A stretch of DNA of 64,000 bases from Pseudomonas psychrophila HA-4 (GTDB lineage: Bacteria; Pseudomonadota; Gammaproteobacteria; Pseudomonadales; Pseudomonadaceae): NCBI RefSeq assembly GCF_000282975.1, contig NZ_ALJC01000117.1, positions 1 through 64,000 of the forward strand, given 5' to 3'. Positions 9,026 to 17,429 of this stretch are shown here, piece by piece (positions within the stretch are counted from its first letter, which is position 1; the number at the start of each line of letters is the position of its first letter). The notes under the pieces were generated by a model. It saw only the letters and a list, made by a program, of their open reading frames with translations, had not been told where the DNA came from and did not search any database. The position numbers and the translations under genes are program-made.

Positions 9026-9634
9026 ATGACCACTCCAGATACCACAGCGCGTCCCTCCGAGCGCTCAAAGCGCCTGACTCTGGCCACCCGTCAGACGCAC
9101 GACACGCTGGGCGAAAAAGTCATGGGCCATGATCCCTTCGGCAGCATCGCCAATTACGCCCATTTCGCCACGGCTCAGTACCTGTTTTTGACTGAACTGG
9201 CAGCACTGCACACCGATGAGCGTCTGATTCAGCACATCCCTAACCTGCCTGAGCGTTGCCGCGCAGAGCAGATCAAGGCTGACTTGATCGACCTCAAAAT
9301 CAAACTGCCCGCACCGGTTGCAGGCGCAGTGAAAAACCCGAGCATTGCGCAAGCACTGGGCTGGGTGTTTGTTTCCGAGGGCTCCAAGCTGGGCGCCAAA
9401 ATGCTCATCAAACAAGCCGAAGGGCTCGGGCTCAGCACCACTCATGGTGCTCGCCACTTGGCGGAGCCTGTCGATGGCCGGGGCCGTAACTGGAACTCCT
9501 TCATCGAGATGCTTGACGCCGTTGAACTCACACCAGAGGAAGACGCAGAGCTGGAGCAAGCCGCTAACGATGCATTTAGCCGCTTCACCTTCCTGCTTGA
9601 GCAGACTTACGTAAAACAGCCTGAATTGGCTTAA
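9026..9634 (+). CDS. Biliverdin-producing haem oxygenase (HemO/PigA-type)
   Basis: Opens the haem ring to release iron, CO and biliverdin in the cytoplasm. The 202-aa size fits the bacterial HemO/PigA family. The proximal haem ligand is probably His25 in ATRQTHDTL, and the distal glycine-rich helix is represented by VFVSEGSKLGAKML. It lies behind the haem receptor but after a probable terminator, so it may have its own iron-controlled promoter. The position supports a function in recovering iron from imported haem. A bacteriophytochrome-linked BphO is an alternative, but no phytochrome is nearby. Confidence 0.9.
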   Translation: MTTPDTTARPSERSKRLTLATRQTHDTLGEKVMGHDPFGSIANYAHFATAQYLFLTELAALHTDERLIQHIPNLPERCRAEQIKADLIDLKIKLPAPVAGAVKNPSIAQALGWVFVSEGSKLGAKMLIKQAEGLGLSTTHGARHLAEPVDGRGRNWNSFIEMLDAVELTPEEDAELEQAANDAFSRFTFLLEQTYVKQPELA

Positions 9635-9643
9635 GCTTCACCT

Positions 9644-9675
9644 GCCCGATCAGCGCTCGCTGACCGGGCGTCCTT
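9644..9675 (+). terminator. Hairpin after haem oxygenase
   Basis: GCCCGATCAGC (9644-9654) pairs with GCTGACCGGGC (9659-9669) with one mismatch and a four-base loop, followed by GTCCTTTT. It is probably a partial terminator, since the next gene begins only 23 bases later. Confidence 0.5.
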
Positions 9676-9692
9676 TTCTGCGCCTTGAGCCT

Positions 9693-10097
9693 ATGACACA
9701 CCCAACTCAATCTTCATCCAAAATCGCCCGCTTCTTGTTTGGAGTGCTGGCCTACGTAAGCTTGGGCATTGGCCTGATCGCCATTGTGATTCCTGGCTTG
9801 CCGACCACCGAATTCATTTTGCTCGCCGCTTGGGCCGCGACCAAAAGCTCCCCGCGACTGAGTGCTTGGCTCGAAAACCACCGTTTGTTTGGTCCGATCC
9901 TGTTCAATTGGCGCAACGGCAAAATCATCCAGCGCAAGGCTAAAGTCAGCGCCACCATCAGCATGCTGCTATGTGCCGGGCTGATGCTCTACGTACTGGA
10001 TCACGGCTGGCCGGTGTTTCTGGCCATTGCCGGTATGGGCATGGGCAACCTGTGGATCTGGTCACGACCAGAACGGCTGCCTTTGGCAAACAAATGA
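9693..10097 (+). CDS. DUF454 (YbaN-like) inner-membrane protein
   Basis: Small integral membrane protein of 134 aa. Hydrophobic stretches are seen at about 10-45 (FLFGVLAYVSLGIGLIAIVI and following) and about 88-125. The segment PGLPTTEFILLAAWAATKSSPRL is typical of DUF454/YbaN. Its biochemical role is unknown. It often lies beside haem oxygenase genes, which suggests a link to haem or iron handling, but that is association only. The ribosome-binding site is weak. Confidence 0.85.
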   Translation: MTHPTQSSSKIARFLFGVLAYVSLGIGLIAIVIPGLPTTEFILLAAWAATKSSPRLSAWLENHRLFGPILFNWRNGKIIQRKAKVSATISMLLCAGLMLYVLDHGWPVFLAIAGMGMGNLWIWSRPERLPLANK

Positions 10098-10131
10098 CTG
10101 CACGCACATTTCTCTCGTAGCAGTTGCCCTC

Positions 10132-11559
10132 TTATAGGGTCAACATCCCGCTGAACAGCGCATACGCCGCCCCCAGCGCCGCAATCATCACCGCCCCGAA
10201 AATTATCGGCTCCGCGCCCTTAAACAGCGGCTCGCCCTGTTCACGTTTGGCTTTGGCGAACAGAAAAATCCCTGGCGCATAGAGCAAGGCCGACAACAGC
10301 AAATATTTCGGCCCCGCCGCGTACAGCAGCCACATCGCGTAAGTCATTGCGATGGCCCCTACCAACAAGTCTTTGGCCCGCGGCCGACTGGCCAGCTTGT
10401 ACGTCTCGCCCCGCACGCAGAGCAGCACCGCATAAGCTGCCGACCAGAAGTAAGGCACCAGAATCATCGATGAGGCGAGGTAGATCAGGGTGGTGTAGGT
10501 GCCCGACGACACCAGGGTGATGATCAGGAAGGTCTGGATCATCACGTTGGTAAGCCACAGGGCGTTAACCGGTACATGGTTGGCGTTTACCTTGCTCAGG
10601 AACGCGGGCATGGTTTGGTCCTTGGACGTGGCAAACAAAATCTCAGCGCACAGTAGCGCCCACGACAACAACGCTCCGAGCAACGAAATGGCCAGCCCAA
10701 TACTGATCAGGATCGCGCCCCACTCGCCCACCACATGTTTAAGCACCCCTGCCATCGAGGGGTTCTGTAAGCCCGCCAATTCAGGCTGGGTCCTGATGCC
10801 CAGCGACAGCACATTCACCAGCACCAACAAGGCCAGCACGCCCAAAAAGCCAATGACCGTGGCCTTCCCCACATCGGAGCGCTTTTCGGCCCGACCTGAA
10901 TAAACACTGGCGCCCTCGATCCCGATAAACACAAACACGGTGACCAGCATCATGTTGCGCACCTGGTCCATCACGCCGCCCAGGCTGGGCATTTCAGTGC
11001 CCCAAAAATCCTCAACAAAAATGTCCGCCTTAAACGCGACAGCGGCCAACACGATAAACATTATGATCGGCACAATTTTCGCGACGGTGGTCAACTGGTT
11101 GATAAACGCGGCCTCTTTGATGCCGCGTAAAACCAGAAAGTGCACACTCCAGAGCAATACCGAGGCGCAGCCAATGGCAATCGAAGTGTTGCCCTGGCCA
11201 AACACCGGCATAAAGTAACCCAGGGTGCTGAACAGCAGCACAAAGTAGCCAACGTTGCCCATCCAGGCACTGATCCAGTAACCCCAAGCTGACGAGAACC
11301 CCATGTAGTCGCCAAAACCGGCTTTGGCGTAGGCATACACCCCGGAGTCCAGTTCCGGCTTACGGTTGGCCAGCGTCTGAAACACGAAGGCCAGCGCCAG
11401 CATCCCCACTGCGGTGATGGACCAACCGATTAACACCGCTCCGCCAGCAGCACGCTCCGCAATATTTTGTGGCAGTGAAAAAATACCGCCACCAATCATC
11501 GAGCCGACGACTAACGCAATCAGAGCATTGAGCCTAAGCTTCTGTGTCTGTTGTGACAT
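10132..11559 (-). CDS. ArcD-like arginine/ornithine antiporter paralogue
   Basis: Amino acid antiporter of the APC superfamily, 475 aa with about 12 membrane segments. The N-terminal GSMIGGGIFSLPQNIAERAAGG block is characteristic of ArcD-type exchangers. It is very similar along its whole length to the product of the divergent arcD (shared blocks such as YAYAKAGFGDYMGFSSAWGY). I prefer the ATG at 11559 because GAGGTG lies five bases upstream; a GTG at 11565 would overlap that site. The substrate could be arginine/ornithine or another basic amino acid or amine. It is transcribed away from the arc operon. Confidence 0.88.
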   Translation of the reverse strand: MSQQTQKLRLNALIALVVGSMIGGGIFSLPQNIAERAAGGAVLIGWSITAVGMLALAFVFQTLANRKPELDSGVYAYAKAGFGDYMGFSSAWGYWISAWMGNVGYFVLLFSTLGYFMPVFGQGNTSIAIGCASVLLWSVHFLVLRGIKEAAFINQLTTVAKIVPIIMFIVLAAVAFKADIFVEDFWGTEMPSLGGVMDQVRNMMLVTVFVFIGIEGASVYSGRAEKRSDVGKATVIGFLGVLALLVLVNVLSLGIRTQPELAGLQNPSMAGVLKHVVGEWGAILISIGLAISLLGALLSWALLCAEILFATSKDQTMPAFLSKVNANHVPVNALWLTNVMIQTFLIITLVSSGTYTTLIYLASSMILVPYFWSAAYAVLLCVRGETYKLASRPRAKDLLVGAIAMTYAMWLLYAAGPKYLLLSALLYAPGIFLFAKAKREQGEPLFKGAEPIIFGAVMIAALGAAYALFSGMLTL

Positions 11560-12004
11560 CGCCACCTCAGTATTTAATTAATTATCAACGGATAGCCGGC
11601 TACAGATGTTCACTGAACTAAATATATGAACAGCTTGTTCGTTTAAACGTATTACGCAATAAACATTCACTTTTTAATAACAACCTTTTCCATTGAAGCC
11701 CAATAGACACTTCATATGTAGACGACGTTTTCATTTACGCAACAAAAAAATGAAACATGAATCTAACATTTGCAAATCTGCAAATAGTGTCTAGCTTCAA
11801 TCCCCACGATACAACAGCTGTCACCGCCGTTCTGCCTACAAAGCCCCTTAGCACGGACTTTGCAGGCCGGGTCAAAAATACGTAATGGCGACCTACCCTT
11901 TATTAATAATGGAATGTAGTCATGCCCTGACCTACGTCAACTCACTGCATAAACAACGGAATAACCTTTTAGGCCTCATCTCTCCTGGATTGGAGTCCCT
12001 ACAA
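11560..12004. promoter_or_regulatory. Divergent arcD-like/arcD intergenic region with Anr-type box
   Basis: This gene-free 445-bp stretch separates the two antiporter genes. CTGAC-CTAC-GTCAA at 11927-11940 matches the Anr/Fnr consensus TTGAT-N4-ATCAA with two arm differences. It lies about 70 bases before the arcD start, placed for an activator site near -41 of a start around 11975. The left part is AT-rich, as expected for the promoter of the minus-strand gene; I see no clear second Anr site there. Confidence 0.6.
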
Positions 12005-13432
12005 ATGTCTGATACTCCTGGAAAACTTCGACTGGGTGCATTGGTTGCTCTGGTAGTCGGCTCGATGATTGGTGGCGGTATTTTTTCACTGCCACAAAAC
12101 ATGGCTGCAAGTGCTGATGTCGGTGCAATTTTAATAGGCTGGGCAATTACCGCTGTCGGCATGCTGACACTCGCTTTTGTGTTCCAGACCCTCGCTAACC
12201 GAAAACCCAACTTGGACGGTGGTGTTTACGCCTACGCCAAGGCCGGTTTCGGCGACTACATGGGCTTCTCGTCAGCCTGGGGCTACTGGATCAGCGCCTG
12301 GCTCGGTAACGTCGGCTACTTTGTGCTGCTGTTCAGCACATTGGGCTATTTCTTCCCGATCTTCGGCGAAGGCAATACCCCGGCGGCCATCATCGGCGCC
12401 TCTGTTTTGCTGTGGGCCGTGCACTTCTTGGTGCTTCGCGGCATCAAGGAAGCAGCGTTTATCAACCTTGTGACCACCGTCGCCAAAGTGGTTCCGCTGA
12501 TTCTGTTCATTCTGATCGCGGTATTCGCCTTCAAACTGGACATCTTCACCAGTGATATCTGGGGCCTGAAAAACCCTGATCTGGGCAGCGTGATGGACCA
12601 AGTGCGCAACATGATGCTGGTCACCGTGTGGGTGTTCATCGGTATCGAAGGCGCAAGCATCTTCTCTTCCCGTGCCGAAAAGCGTTCAGACGTGGGCCGA
12701 GCCACGGTGATCGGGTTTATCACCGTACTGCTGTTGCTGGTGCTGGTGAACGTCCTGTCGCTGGGCATCATGACCCAGCCCGAACTGGCGAAATTGCAAA
12801 ACCCGTCGATGGCGGCCGTGCTTGAGCACGTCGTGGGTCACTGGGGTGCGGTGCTAATCAGTGTTGGTTTGATCGTGTCGTTGCTGGGTGCCCTGTTGTC
12901 GTGGGTGCTGCTGTGTGCCGAGATCATGTTCTCGGCCGCTAAAGACCACACCATGCCGGCCTTCTTGAAAAAGGAAAACGCCAACCATGTACCGGTTAAC
13001 GCCTTGTGGCTGACCAACGCCATGGTGCAGGTGTTCCTGATCATCACCCTGTTCTCGGCCAGTACGTATCTGTCGCTGATCTACCTAGCGACCTCGATGA
13101 TTCTGGTGCCTTACCTCTGGTCAGCGGCCTACGGTTTGTTGCTGGCGGTACGCGGTGAGACTTACGAAAACGCCCTGGCTGAACGCAAGAAAGACCTGTT
13201 TATCGGCGCTGTTGCGCTGATCTACGCCATCTGGCTGATCTATGCCGGTGGCCTGAAATACCTGCTGCTCTCGGCTCTGCTGTACGCACCTGGCGCGATT
13301 CTGTTCGCCAAGGCGAAACGCGAGAGTGGCCAGCAAGTGTTCACCAGTATCGAGAAAGTGATTTTTGCCGCAGTTGTCATCGGCGCCCTCGTGGCGGCGT
13401 ATGGCCTCTACGACGGCTTTCTAACCCTGTAA
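12005..13432 (+). CDS. arcD: Arginine/ornithine antiporter
   Basis: Exchanges external arginine for ornithine, supplying the arginine deiminase pathway. The protein is 475 aa, an APC-type antiporter with GSMIGGGIFSLPQNMA near the N terminus and about 12 membrane helices. The ATG at 12005 has GGAG about nine bases upstream. A longer reading from 11885 would run through the Anr-type box and is unlikely. It is the first gene of arcDABC, 33 bases before arcA. Anaerobic activation by Anr is likely. Confidence 0.95.
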   Translation: MSDTPGKLRLGALVALVVGSMIGGGIFSLPQNMAASADVGAILIGWAITAVGMLTLAFVFQTLANRKPNLDGGVYAYAKAGFGDYMGFSSAWGYWISAWLGNVGYFVLLFSTLGYFFPIFGEGNTPAAIIGASVLLWAVHFLVLRGIKEAAFINLVTTVAKVVPLILFILIAVFAFKLDIFTSDIWGLKNPDLGSVMDQVRNMMLVTVWVFIGIEGASIFSSRAEKRSDVGRATVIGFITVLLLLVLVNVLSLGIMTQPELAKLQNPSMAAVLEHVVGHWGAVLISVGLIVSLLGALLSWVLLCAEIMFSAAKDHTMPAFLKKENANHVPVNALWLTNAMVQVFLIITLFSASTYLSLIYLATSMILVPYLWSAAYGLLLAVRGETYENALAERKKDLFIGAVALIYAIWLIYAGGLKYLLLSALLYAPGAILFAKAKRESGQQVFTSIEKVIFAAVVIGALVAAYGLYDGFLTL

Positions 13433-13465
13433 CTCCCTGTTTATGTACTTTGGAGGATGACTGTA

Positions 13466-14722
13466 ATGACCACGGAAAAAGTGAAGTACGGCGTACATTC
13501 CGAAGCCGGAAAGCTGCATAAGGTTATGGTGTGCTCCCCAGGTCTGGCTCACCAGCGCCTGACGCCGAACAACTGTGATGAACTCTTGTTCGATGACGTG
13601 CTCTGGGTTAACCAGGCCAAGCGCGACCACTTCGATTTCGTCACCAAAATGCGCGACCGCGGGATTGATGTGCTGGAAATGCACAACCTGCTGACTGACA
13701 TCGTCGCCATACCAGAAGCGCTGGACTGGATCCTGGACCACAAAGTGACACCGAATCAGGTGGGTGTGGGCCTGGTCAACGAGGTCAAATCCTGGATCAA
13801 AAGCTTGGAGCCGCGTCACGCAGCCGAGTACCTGATTGGTGGCGTATCGGCGGACGATTTGCCAAGCAGCTTCGGCGGCAAGACCATCCAGATGTTTCGT
13901 GATTTCCTCGGTCACACCAGTTTTATTCTGCCACCGCTGCCGAACACCCAATTCACCCGCGACACCACCTGCTGGATCTACGGCGGCGTTACGCTGAACC
14001 CGATGTACTGGCCAGCGCGCCGTCAGGAAACCCTGCTGGCCACCGCGATTTACAAGTTCCACCCTGAGTTCACCAACGCCGACTTCCAGATCTGGTACGG
14101 CGACCCGACAGTCGACCACGGCAATGCCAGCCTTGAAGGCGGCGACGTTATGCCAATCGGCAAAGGCGTCGTACTGATCGGCATGGGTGAACGTTCCTCT
14201 CGCCAAGCCATCGGTCAACTGGCACAGAACCTGTTCAAGAACAAAGCGGTTGAACGCGTCATCGTTGCGGGCTTGCCAAAATCACGCGCCGCCATGCACT
14301 TGGACACCGTTTTCAGCTTCTGCGACCACGACCTGGTCACCATCTTCCCGGAAGTCGTGAACCAAATCGTTGCCTTCTCCCTGTACCCGGATGAAAGCAA
14401 AGCCGGCGGCATTGACGTACGACGTGAAGAAGCCAGCTTCCTGGATGTGGTCGGCAAGGCGCTGGGCCTCAAAACCCTGCGCGTCGTCGAAACCGGCGGT
14501 AACGCCTTCGCCGCCGAGCGCGAGCAGTGGGACGACGGCAACAACGTGGTGGCACTGGAGCCGGGCGTGGTGATCGGTTATGACCGCAACACCTACACCA
14601 ACACCCTGCTGCGTAAGGCCGGTGTGGAAGTGATCACCATCAGCGCATCTGAACTAGGACGCGGCCGTGGCGGCGGCCACTGCATGACCTGCCCCATCAT
14701 CCGCGACCCAATCGACTACTAA
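13466..14722 (+). CDS. arcA: Arginine deiminase
   Basis: Hydrolyses arginine to citrulline and ammonia, the first step of the deiminase pathway. The protein is 418 aa with motifs FTRDTTCWIYGGVTLNPMYWPARR and LEGGDVMPIG. The C-terminal GGGHCMTCPIIRDPIDY places the nucleophile at Cys406, the same number as in P. aeruginosa ArcA. I chose the ATG at 13466, which follows the TTTGGAGGA ribosome-binding site; an ATG at 13457 overlaps that site. A GC-rich hairpin separates it from arcB. Confidence 0.97.
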   Translation: MTTEKVKYGVHSEAGKLHKVMVCSPGLAHQRLTPNNCDELLFDDVLWVNQAKRDHFDFVTKMRDRGIDVLEMHNLLTDIVAIPEALDWILDHKVTPNQVGVGLVNEVKSWIKSLEPRHAAEYLIGGVSADDLPSSFGGKTIQMFRDFLGHTSFILPPLPNTQFTRDTTCWIYGGVTLNPMYWPARRQETLLATAIYKFHPEFTNADFQIWYGDPTVDHGNASLEGGDVMPIGKGVVLIGMGERSSRQAIGQLAQNLFKNKAVERVIVAGLPKSRAAMHLDTVFSFCDHDLVTIFPEVVNQIVAFSLYPDESKAGGIDVRREEASFLDVVGKALGLKTLRVVETGGNAFAAEREQWDDGNNVVALEPGVVIGYDRNTYTNTLLRKAGVEVITISASELGRGRGGGHCMTCPIIRDPIDY

Positions 14723-14737
14723 TTCACTCAATTGATT

Positions 14738-14771
14738 GCTTGCGCTGGCCCCCACAAGGGGCGGCGCAAGC
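14738..14771 (+). other. Intercistronic hairpin between arcA and arcB
   Basis: GCTTGCGC (14738-14745) pairs with GCGCAAGC (14764-14771). The stem continues inward through CCCC/GGGG with one bulge and a loop of about five bases. No T-run follows, so an RNA processing or stability element is more likely than a full terminator. Confidence 0.55.
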
Positions 14772-14799
14772 CGGTTAACCAGAAACCCAGGAGATCCCC

Positions 14800-15810
14800 A
14801 TGGCGTTTAACATGAAAAACCGCAGCCTGCTAAGCCTCGTGCACCACACTCCACGCGAGCTGCACTATCTGCTGGATCTGTCCCGTGACCTCAAGCGCGC
14901 CAAGTACACCGGTACTGAAGAGCCGCATTTGAAAGGCAAAAACATTGCGCTGATCTTCGAAAAAACCTCGACCCGCACCCGTTGCGCCTTTGAAGTGGCG
15001 GCCCACGACCAGGGCGCGCACGTGACGTACATCGATCCGGTTTCATCGCAAATCGGCCACAAAGAAAGCATGAAAGATACCGCTCGCGTTCTGGGCCGCA
15101 TGTTTGACGCCATCGAATACCGGGGTTTTGAACAAGCGATCGTGGAAGAGCTGGCCAAGTACGCCGGTGTGCCGGTGTTCAACGGCCTGACTGCTGAGTT
15201 CCACCCAACGCAAATGATCGCTGACGTGCTGACCATGCGCGAACACAGCGACAAGCCATTGCACAACATCAGCTACGCCTACTTGGGCGACGCCCGCAAC
15301 AACATGGGTAACTCCCTGCTGCTGATCGGCGCCAAGCTGGGCATGGACGTACGTATCGCAGCCCCTAAAGGTCTGTGGCCAGAAGAAGCATTTGTTAAGC
15401 AGTGCCAAGAATTTGCCAAGGAAAGCGGTGCCAAAATCACCCTAACCGAAGACCCGAAAGCCGCCGTTAAAGGCGTGGACTTTATCCACACTGACGTTTG
15501 GGTGTCGATGGGCGAGCCGGTTGAAGCGTGGAACGAACGCATCAAACTGCTGCTGCCGTATCAGGTCAATGCCGAAATGATCAAAGCGGCAGAGAACCCA
15601 CGCGTGAAGTTCATGCACTGTCTGCCAGCGTTCCACAACAGTGAAACCAAAGTCGGCAAAGACGTGGCAGAACACCACCCGAACCTGAAAAACGGCATTG
15701 AAGTCACAGAGGAAGTGTTCGAGTCCCCGGTCAATATTGCTTTTGAGCAAGCCGAAAACCGTATGCACACCATCAAGGCAATCTTGGTAGCGGCTCTGGC
15801 TGATATCTAA
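14800..15810 (+). CDS. arcB: Catabolic ornithine carbamoyltransferase
   Basis: Splits citrulline with phosphate into ornithine and carbamoyl phosphate. The protein is 336 aa. The carbamoyl-phosphate motif STRTRCAFE, the HPTQ motif in FHPTQMIADVLTM, and the HCLPAF motif near residue 270 are all present. The start MAFNMKNRSLL follows GGAGATCCCC. Its place between arcA and arcC identifies the catabolic rather than the biosynthetic (argF) enzyme. Confidence 0.96.
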   Translation: MAFNMKNRSLLSLVHHTPRELHYLLDLSRDLKRAKYTGTEEPHLKGKNIALIFEKTSTRTRCAFEVAAHDQGAHVTYIDPVSSQIGHKESMKDTARVLGRMFDAIEYRGFEQAIVEELAKYAGVPVFNGLTAEFHPTQMIADVLTMREHSDKPLHNISYAYLGDARNNMGNSLLLIGAKLGMDVRIAAPKGLWPEEAFVKQCQEFAKESGAKITLTEDPKAAVKGVDFIHTDVWVSMGEPVEAWNERIKLLLPYQVNAEMIKAAENPRVKFMHCLPAFHNSETKVGKDVAEHHPNLKNGIEVTEEVFESPVNIAFEQAENRMHTIKAILVAALADI

Positions 15811-15825
15811 GTCATAACGCCAATT

Positions 15826-15895
15826 CTGTAGGCGCGAGCTTGCCTCGCGATCTTTTAACAGCTCAAAAGAACGCGCGACAAACTCGCGCCTACAG
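15826..15895. repeat. REP-type inverted repeat between arcB and arcC
   Basis: CTGTAGGCGCGAG (15826-15838) and CTCGCGCCTACAG (15883-15895) are perfect 13-bp inverted arms. A REP-like CTTGCCTCGCGATCTTTT lies inside. It resembles other palindromes in this window and probably forms a stable hairpin affecting arcB/arcC mRNA. Confidence 0.8.
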
Positions 15896-15929
15896 ATCCG
15901 GACTTCCCTGCTCAATAAGGACTTTTTCT

Positions 15930-16859
15930 ATGCGTATCGTCGTTGCACTGGGCGGTAACGCCCTTCTGCGTCGCGGTCAGCCCATGACCGCTGAGAATCA
16001 ACGCGAAAACATCCGCACCGCCACCGCCCAAATCGCCCGCATTGCCCATGGCAATGAATTGGTGGTAGCCCATGGCAACGGACCTCAAGTTGGCCTGCTG
16101 TCGCTGCAAGCTGCGTCCTATACCGCCGTAGCGCCCTACCCGCTGGACGTGCTCGGTGCGGAAACCGAAGGCATGATCGGCTACATGATTGAGCAAGAGT
16201 TGGGCAACCTGCTGCCATCAGAGGCGGCTTTTGCCACCCTGCTGACCCAAGTTGAGGTCGATCCTAAAGACCCCGCATTCCAGAACCCGACCAAGCCAAT
16301 TGGCCCGGTTTACAGCGAATCCGAAGCCAAGAGCCTGGCGGCCGAAAAAGGCTGGAGCATTGCCCCGGACGGTGACAAGTTCCGCCGTGTTGTAGCCAGT
16401 CCGAAACCCAAGCGCATCTTTGAAATCCGCCCAATCAAGTGGCTGCTGGAAAAAGGCACCATCGTGATTTGTGCAGGCGGTGGCGGTATTCCGACCCTGT
16501 ACGGCGAAGACGGCAAACTCAAAGGCATTGAAGCCGTGATCGACAAAGACTTGGCCTCTTCGCTGCTCGCGCAACAACTGGGTAGCGATCTGCTGGTGAT
16601 TGCCACTGACGTCAACGCTGCGTTCATCAACTGGGGCAAGCCGGACCAAAAAGGCATTGCTCAGGCGCACCCGGATGAGCTAGAAAAACTCGGCTTCGCC
16701 GCAGGCTCTATGGGGCCGAAAATCGAAGCGGCTTGCGAGTTCGCCCGTAAAACTGGCAAAACCGCAGTGATTGGCGCACTGGCGGATATTGAAGCTATCG
16801 TTCAAGGTAAAGCGGGTACTCGGGTCAGCACCGAAAAATCTGGTATTACGTATTTCTGA
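15930..16859 (+). CDS. arcC: Carbamate kinase
   Basis: Transfers phosphate from carbamoyl phosphate to ADP, the ATP-yielding last step of the arginine deiminase pathway. The protein is 309 aa. It begins MRIVVALGGNALLRRG, with VAHGNGPQVG and the nucleotide-binding ICAGGGGIP and AGSMGPKIEAA motifs. I chose the ATG at 15930; a longer reading from 15840 would translate the REP-type repeat and is not credible. It is the fourth gene of arcDABC. Confidence 0.96.
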   Translation: MRIVVALGGNALLRRGQPMTAENQRENIRTATAQIARIAHGNELVVAHGNGPQVGLLSLQAASYTAVAPYPLDVLGAETEGMIGYMIEQELGNLLPSEAAFATLLTQVEVDPKDPAFQNPTKPIGPVYSESEAKSLAAEKGWSIAPDGDKFRRVVASPKPKRIFEIRPIKWLLEKGTIVICAGGGGIPTLYGEDGKLKGIEAVIDKDLASSLLAQQLGSDLLVIATDVNAAFINWGKPDQKGIAQAHPDELEKLGFAAGSMGPKIEAACEFARKTGKTAVIGALADIEAIVQGKAGTRVSTEKSGITYF

Positions 16860-16862
16860 ACC

Positions 16863-16890
16863 TAAGGGCAGGCCTTACCGTCTGCCCTTA
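16863..16890 (+). terminator. Hairpin after arcC
   Basis: TAAGGGCAG (16863-16871) and CTGCCCTTA (16882-16890) form a perfect 9-bp stem with a ten-base loop. There is no strong T-run, so termination is probably partial and the next gene may be read through. Confidence 0.5.
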
Positions 16891-16917
16891 ACTAATTTAG
16901 CCCCAAGGAGCAGCCCT

Positions 16918-17277
16918 ATGGCCTCGTTCGAACCCGGTCACCTGCATATCCATCGTGAGGCACTAAATACACAAGACTTTAGTTATGACATCAAAATTGA
17001 TTACCAGGTCGTTCAGGATCCCAAGGAAGGTAAATCGATGCAGTTCGACATGCACGGTCATATCAACCATAAGGACTTCAAGGACACGTTCACCCTGCCC
17101 AAGGACATGGCGTTCAACTTCGCTCAAGTGGCCTTCAAGATTGCCGTGAAAAATGGTATGCCGGGGAACGCAACAATTATTTCAATGCACAAGTACTACG
17201 ATTTGATGTTCAAGGACGTACGAGAACAACTCAACGTCCAGCCGGGCGACCCGGTTAAACCTGAACACCTCGAATAA
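16918..17277 (+). CDS. DUF5064 family protein
   Basis: Small cytoplasmic protein of 119 aa of unknown function, recognised as the DUF5064 family found in Pseudomonas. Visible segments are HLHIHREALNTQDFSYDIKI and MQFDMHGHINHKDFKDTF; no signal peptide or membrane segment is seen. The ATG at 16918 has AAGGAG about eight bases upstream, whereas a longer in-frame reading would overlap arcC by about 90 bases. Its position after arcC suggests expression with the arc operon. Confidence 0.8.
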   Translation: MASFEPGHLHIHREALNTQDFSYDIKIDYQVVQDPKEGKSMQFDMHGHINHKDFKDTFTLPKDMAFNFAQVAFKIAVKNGMPGNATIISMHKYYDLMFKDVREQLNVQPGDPVKPEHLE

Positions 17278-17284
17278 CCCCTTC

Positions 17285-17344
17285 CTGTAGGAGCCAGCGA
17301 TCTTTTAAAAAATCAAAAGATCGCGCGGCAATCTCGCTCCTGCA
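17285..17344. repeat. REP-like palindrome before gcsR
   Basis: An inner inverted repeat GCGATCTTTT/AAAAGATCGC is flanked by CTGTAGGAGC and the imperfect partner GCTCCTGCA. It belongs to the same loose family as the REP units at 15.8 and 25.3 kb and lies between the DUF5064 gene and gcsR. Confidence 0.65.
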
Positions 17345-17429
17345 CGTTGTCTGTATACGACCCACATTTCACCAATCCTCCCCGCCAAGGCATACTGGCC
17401 ATCCTTTGGCCGAAGTTTTCCTCGTTCTC

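Noticed and set aside
13421..14218. A 265-codon minus-strand frame opposite arcA
   Set aside because: It is fully antisense to arcA and has the composition of a shadow frame; no start signal was seen.
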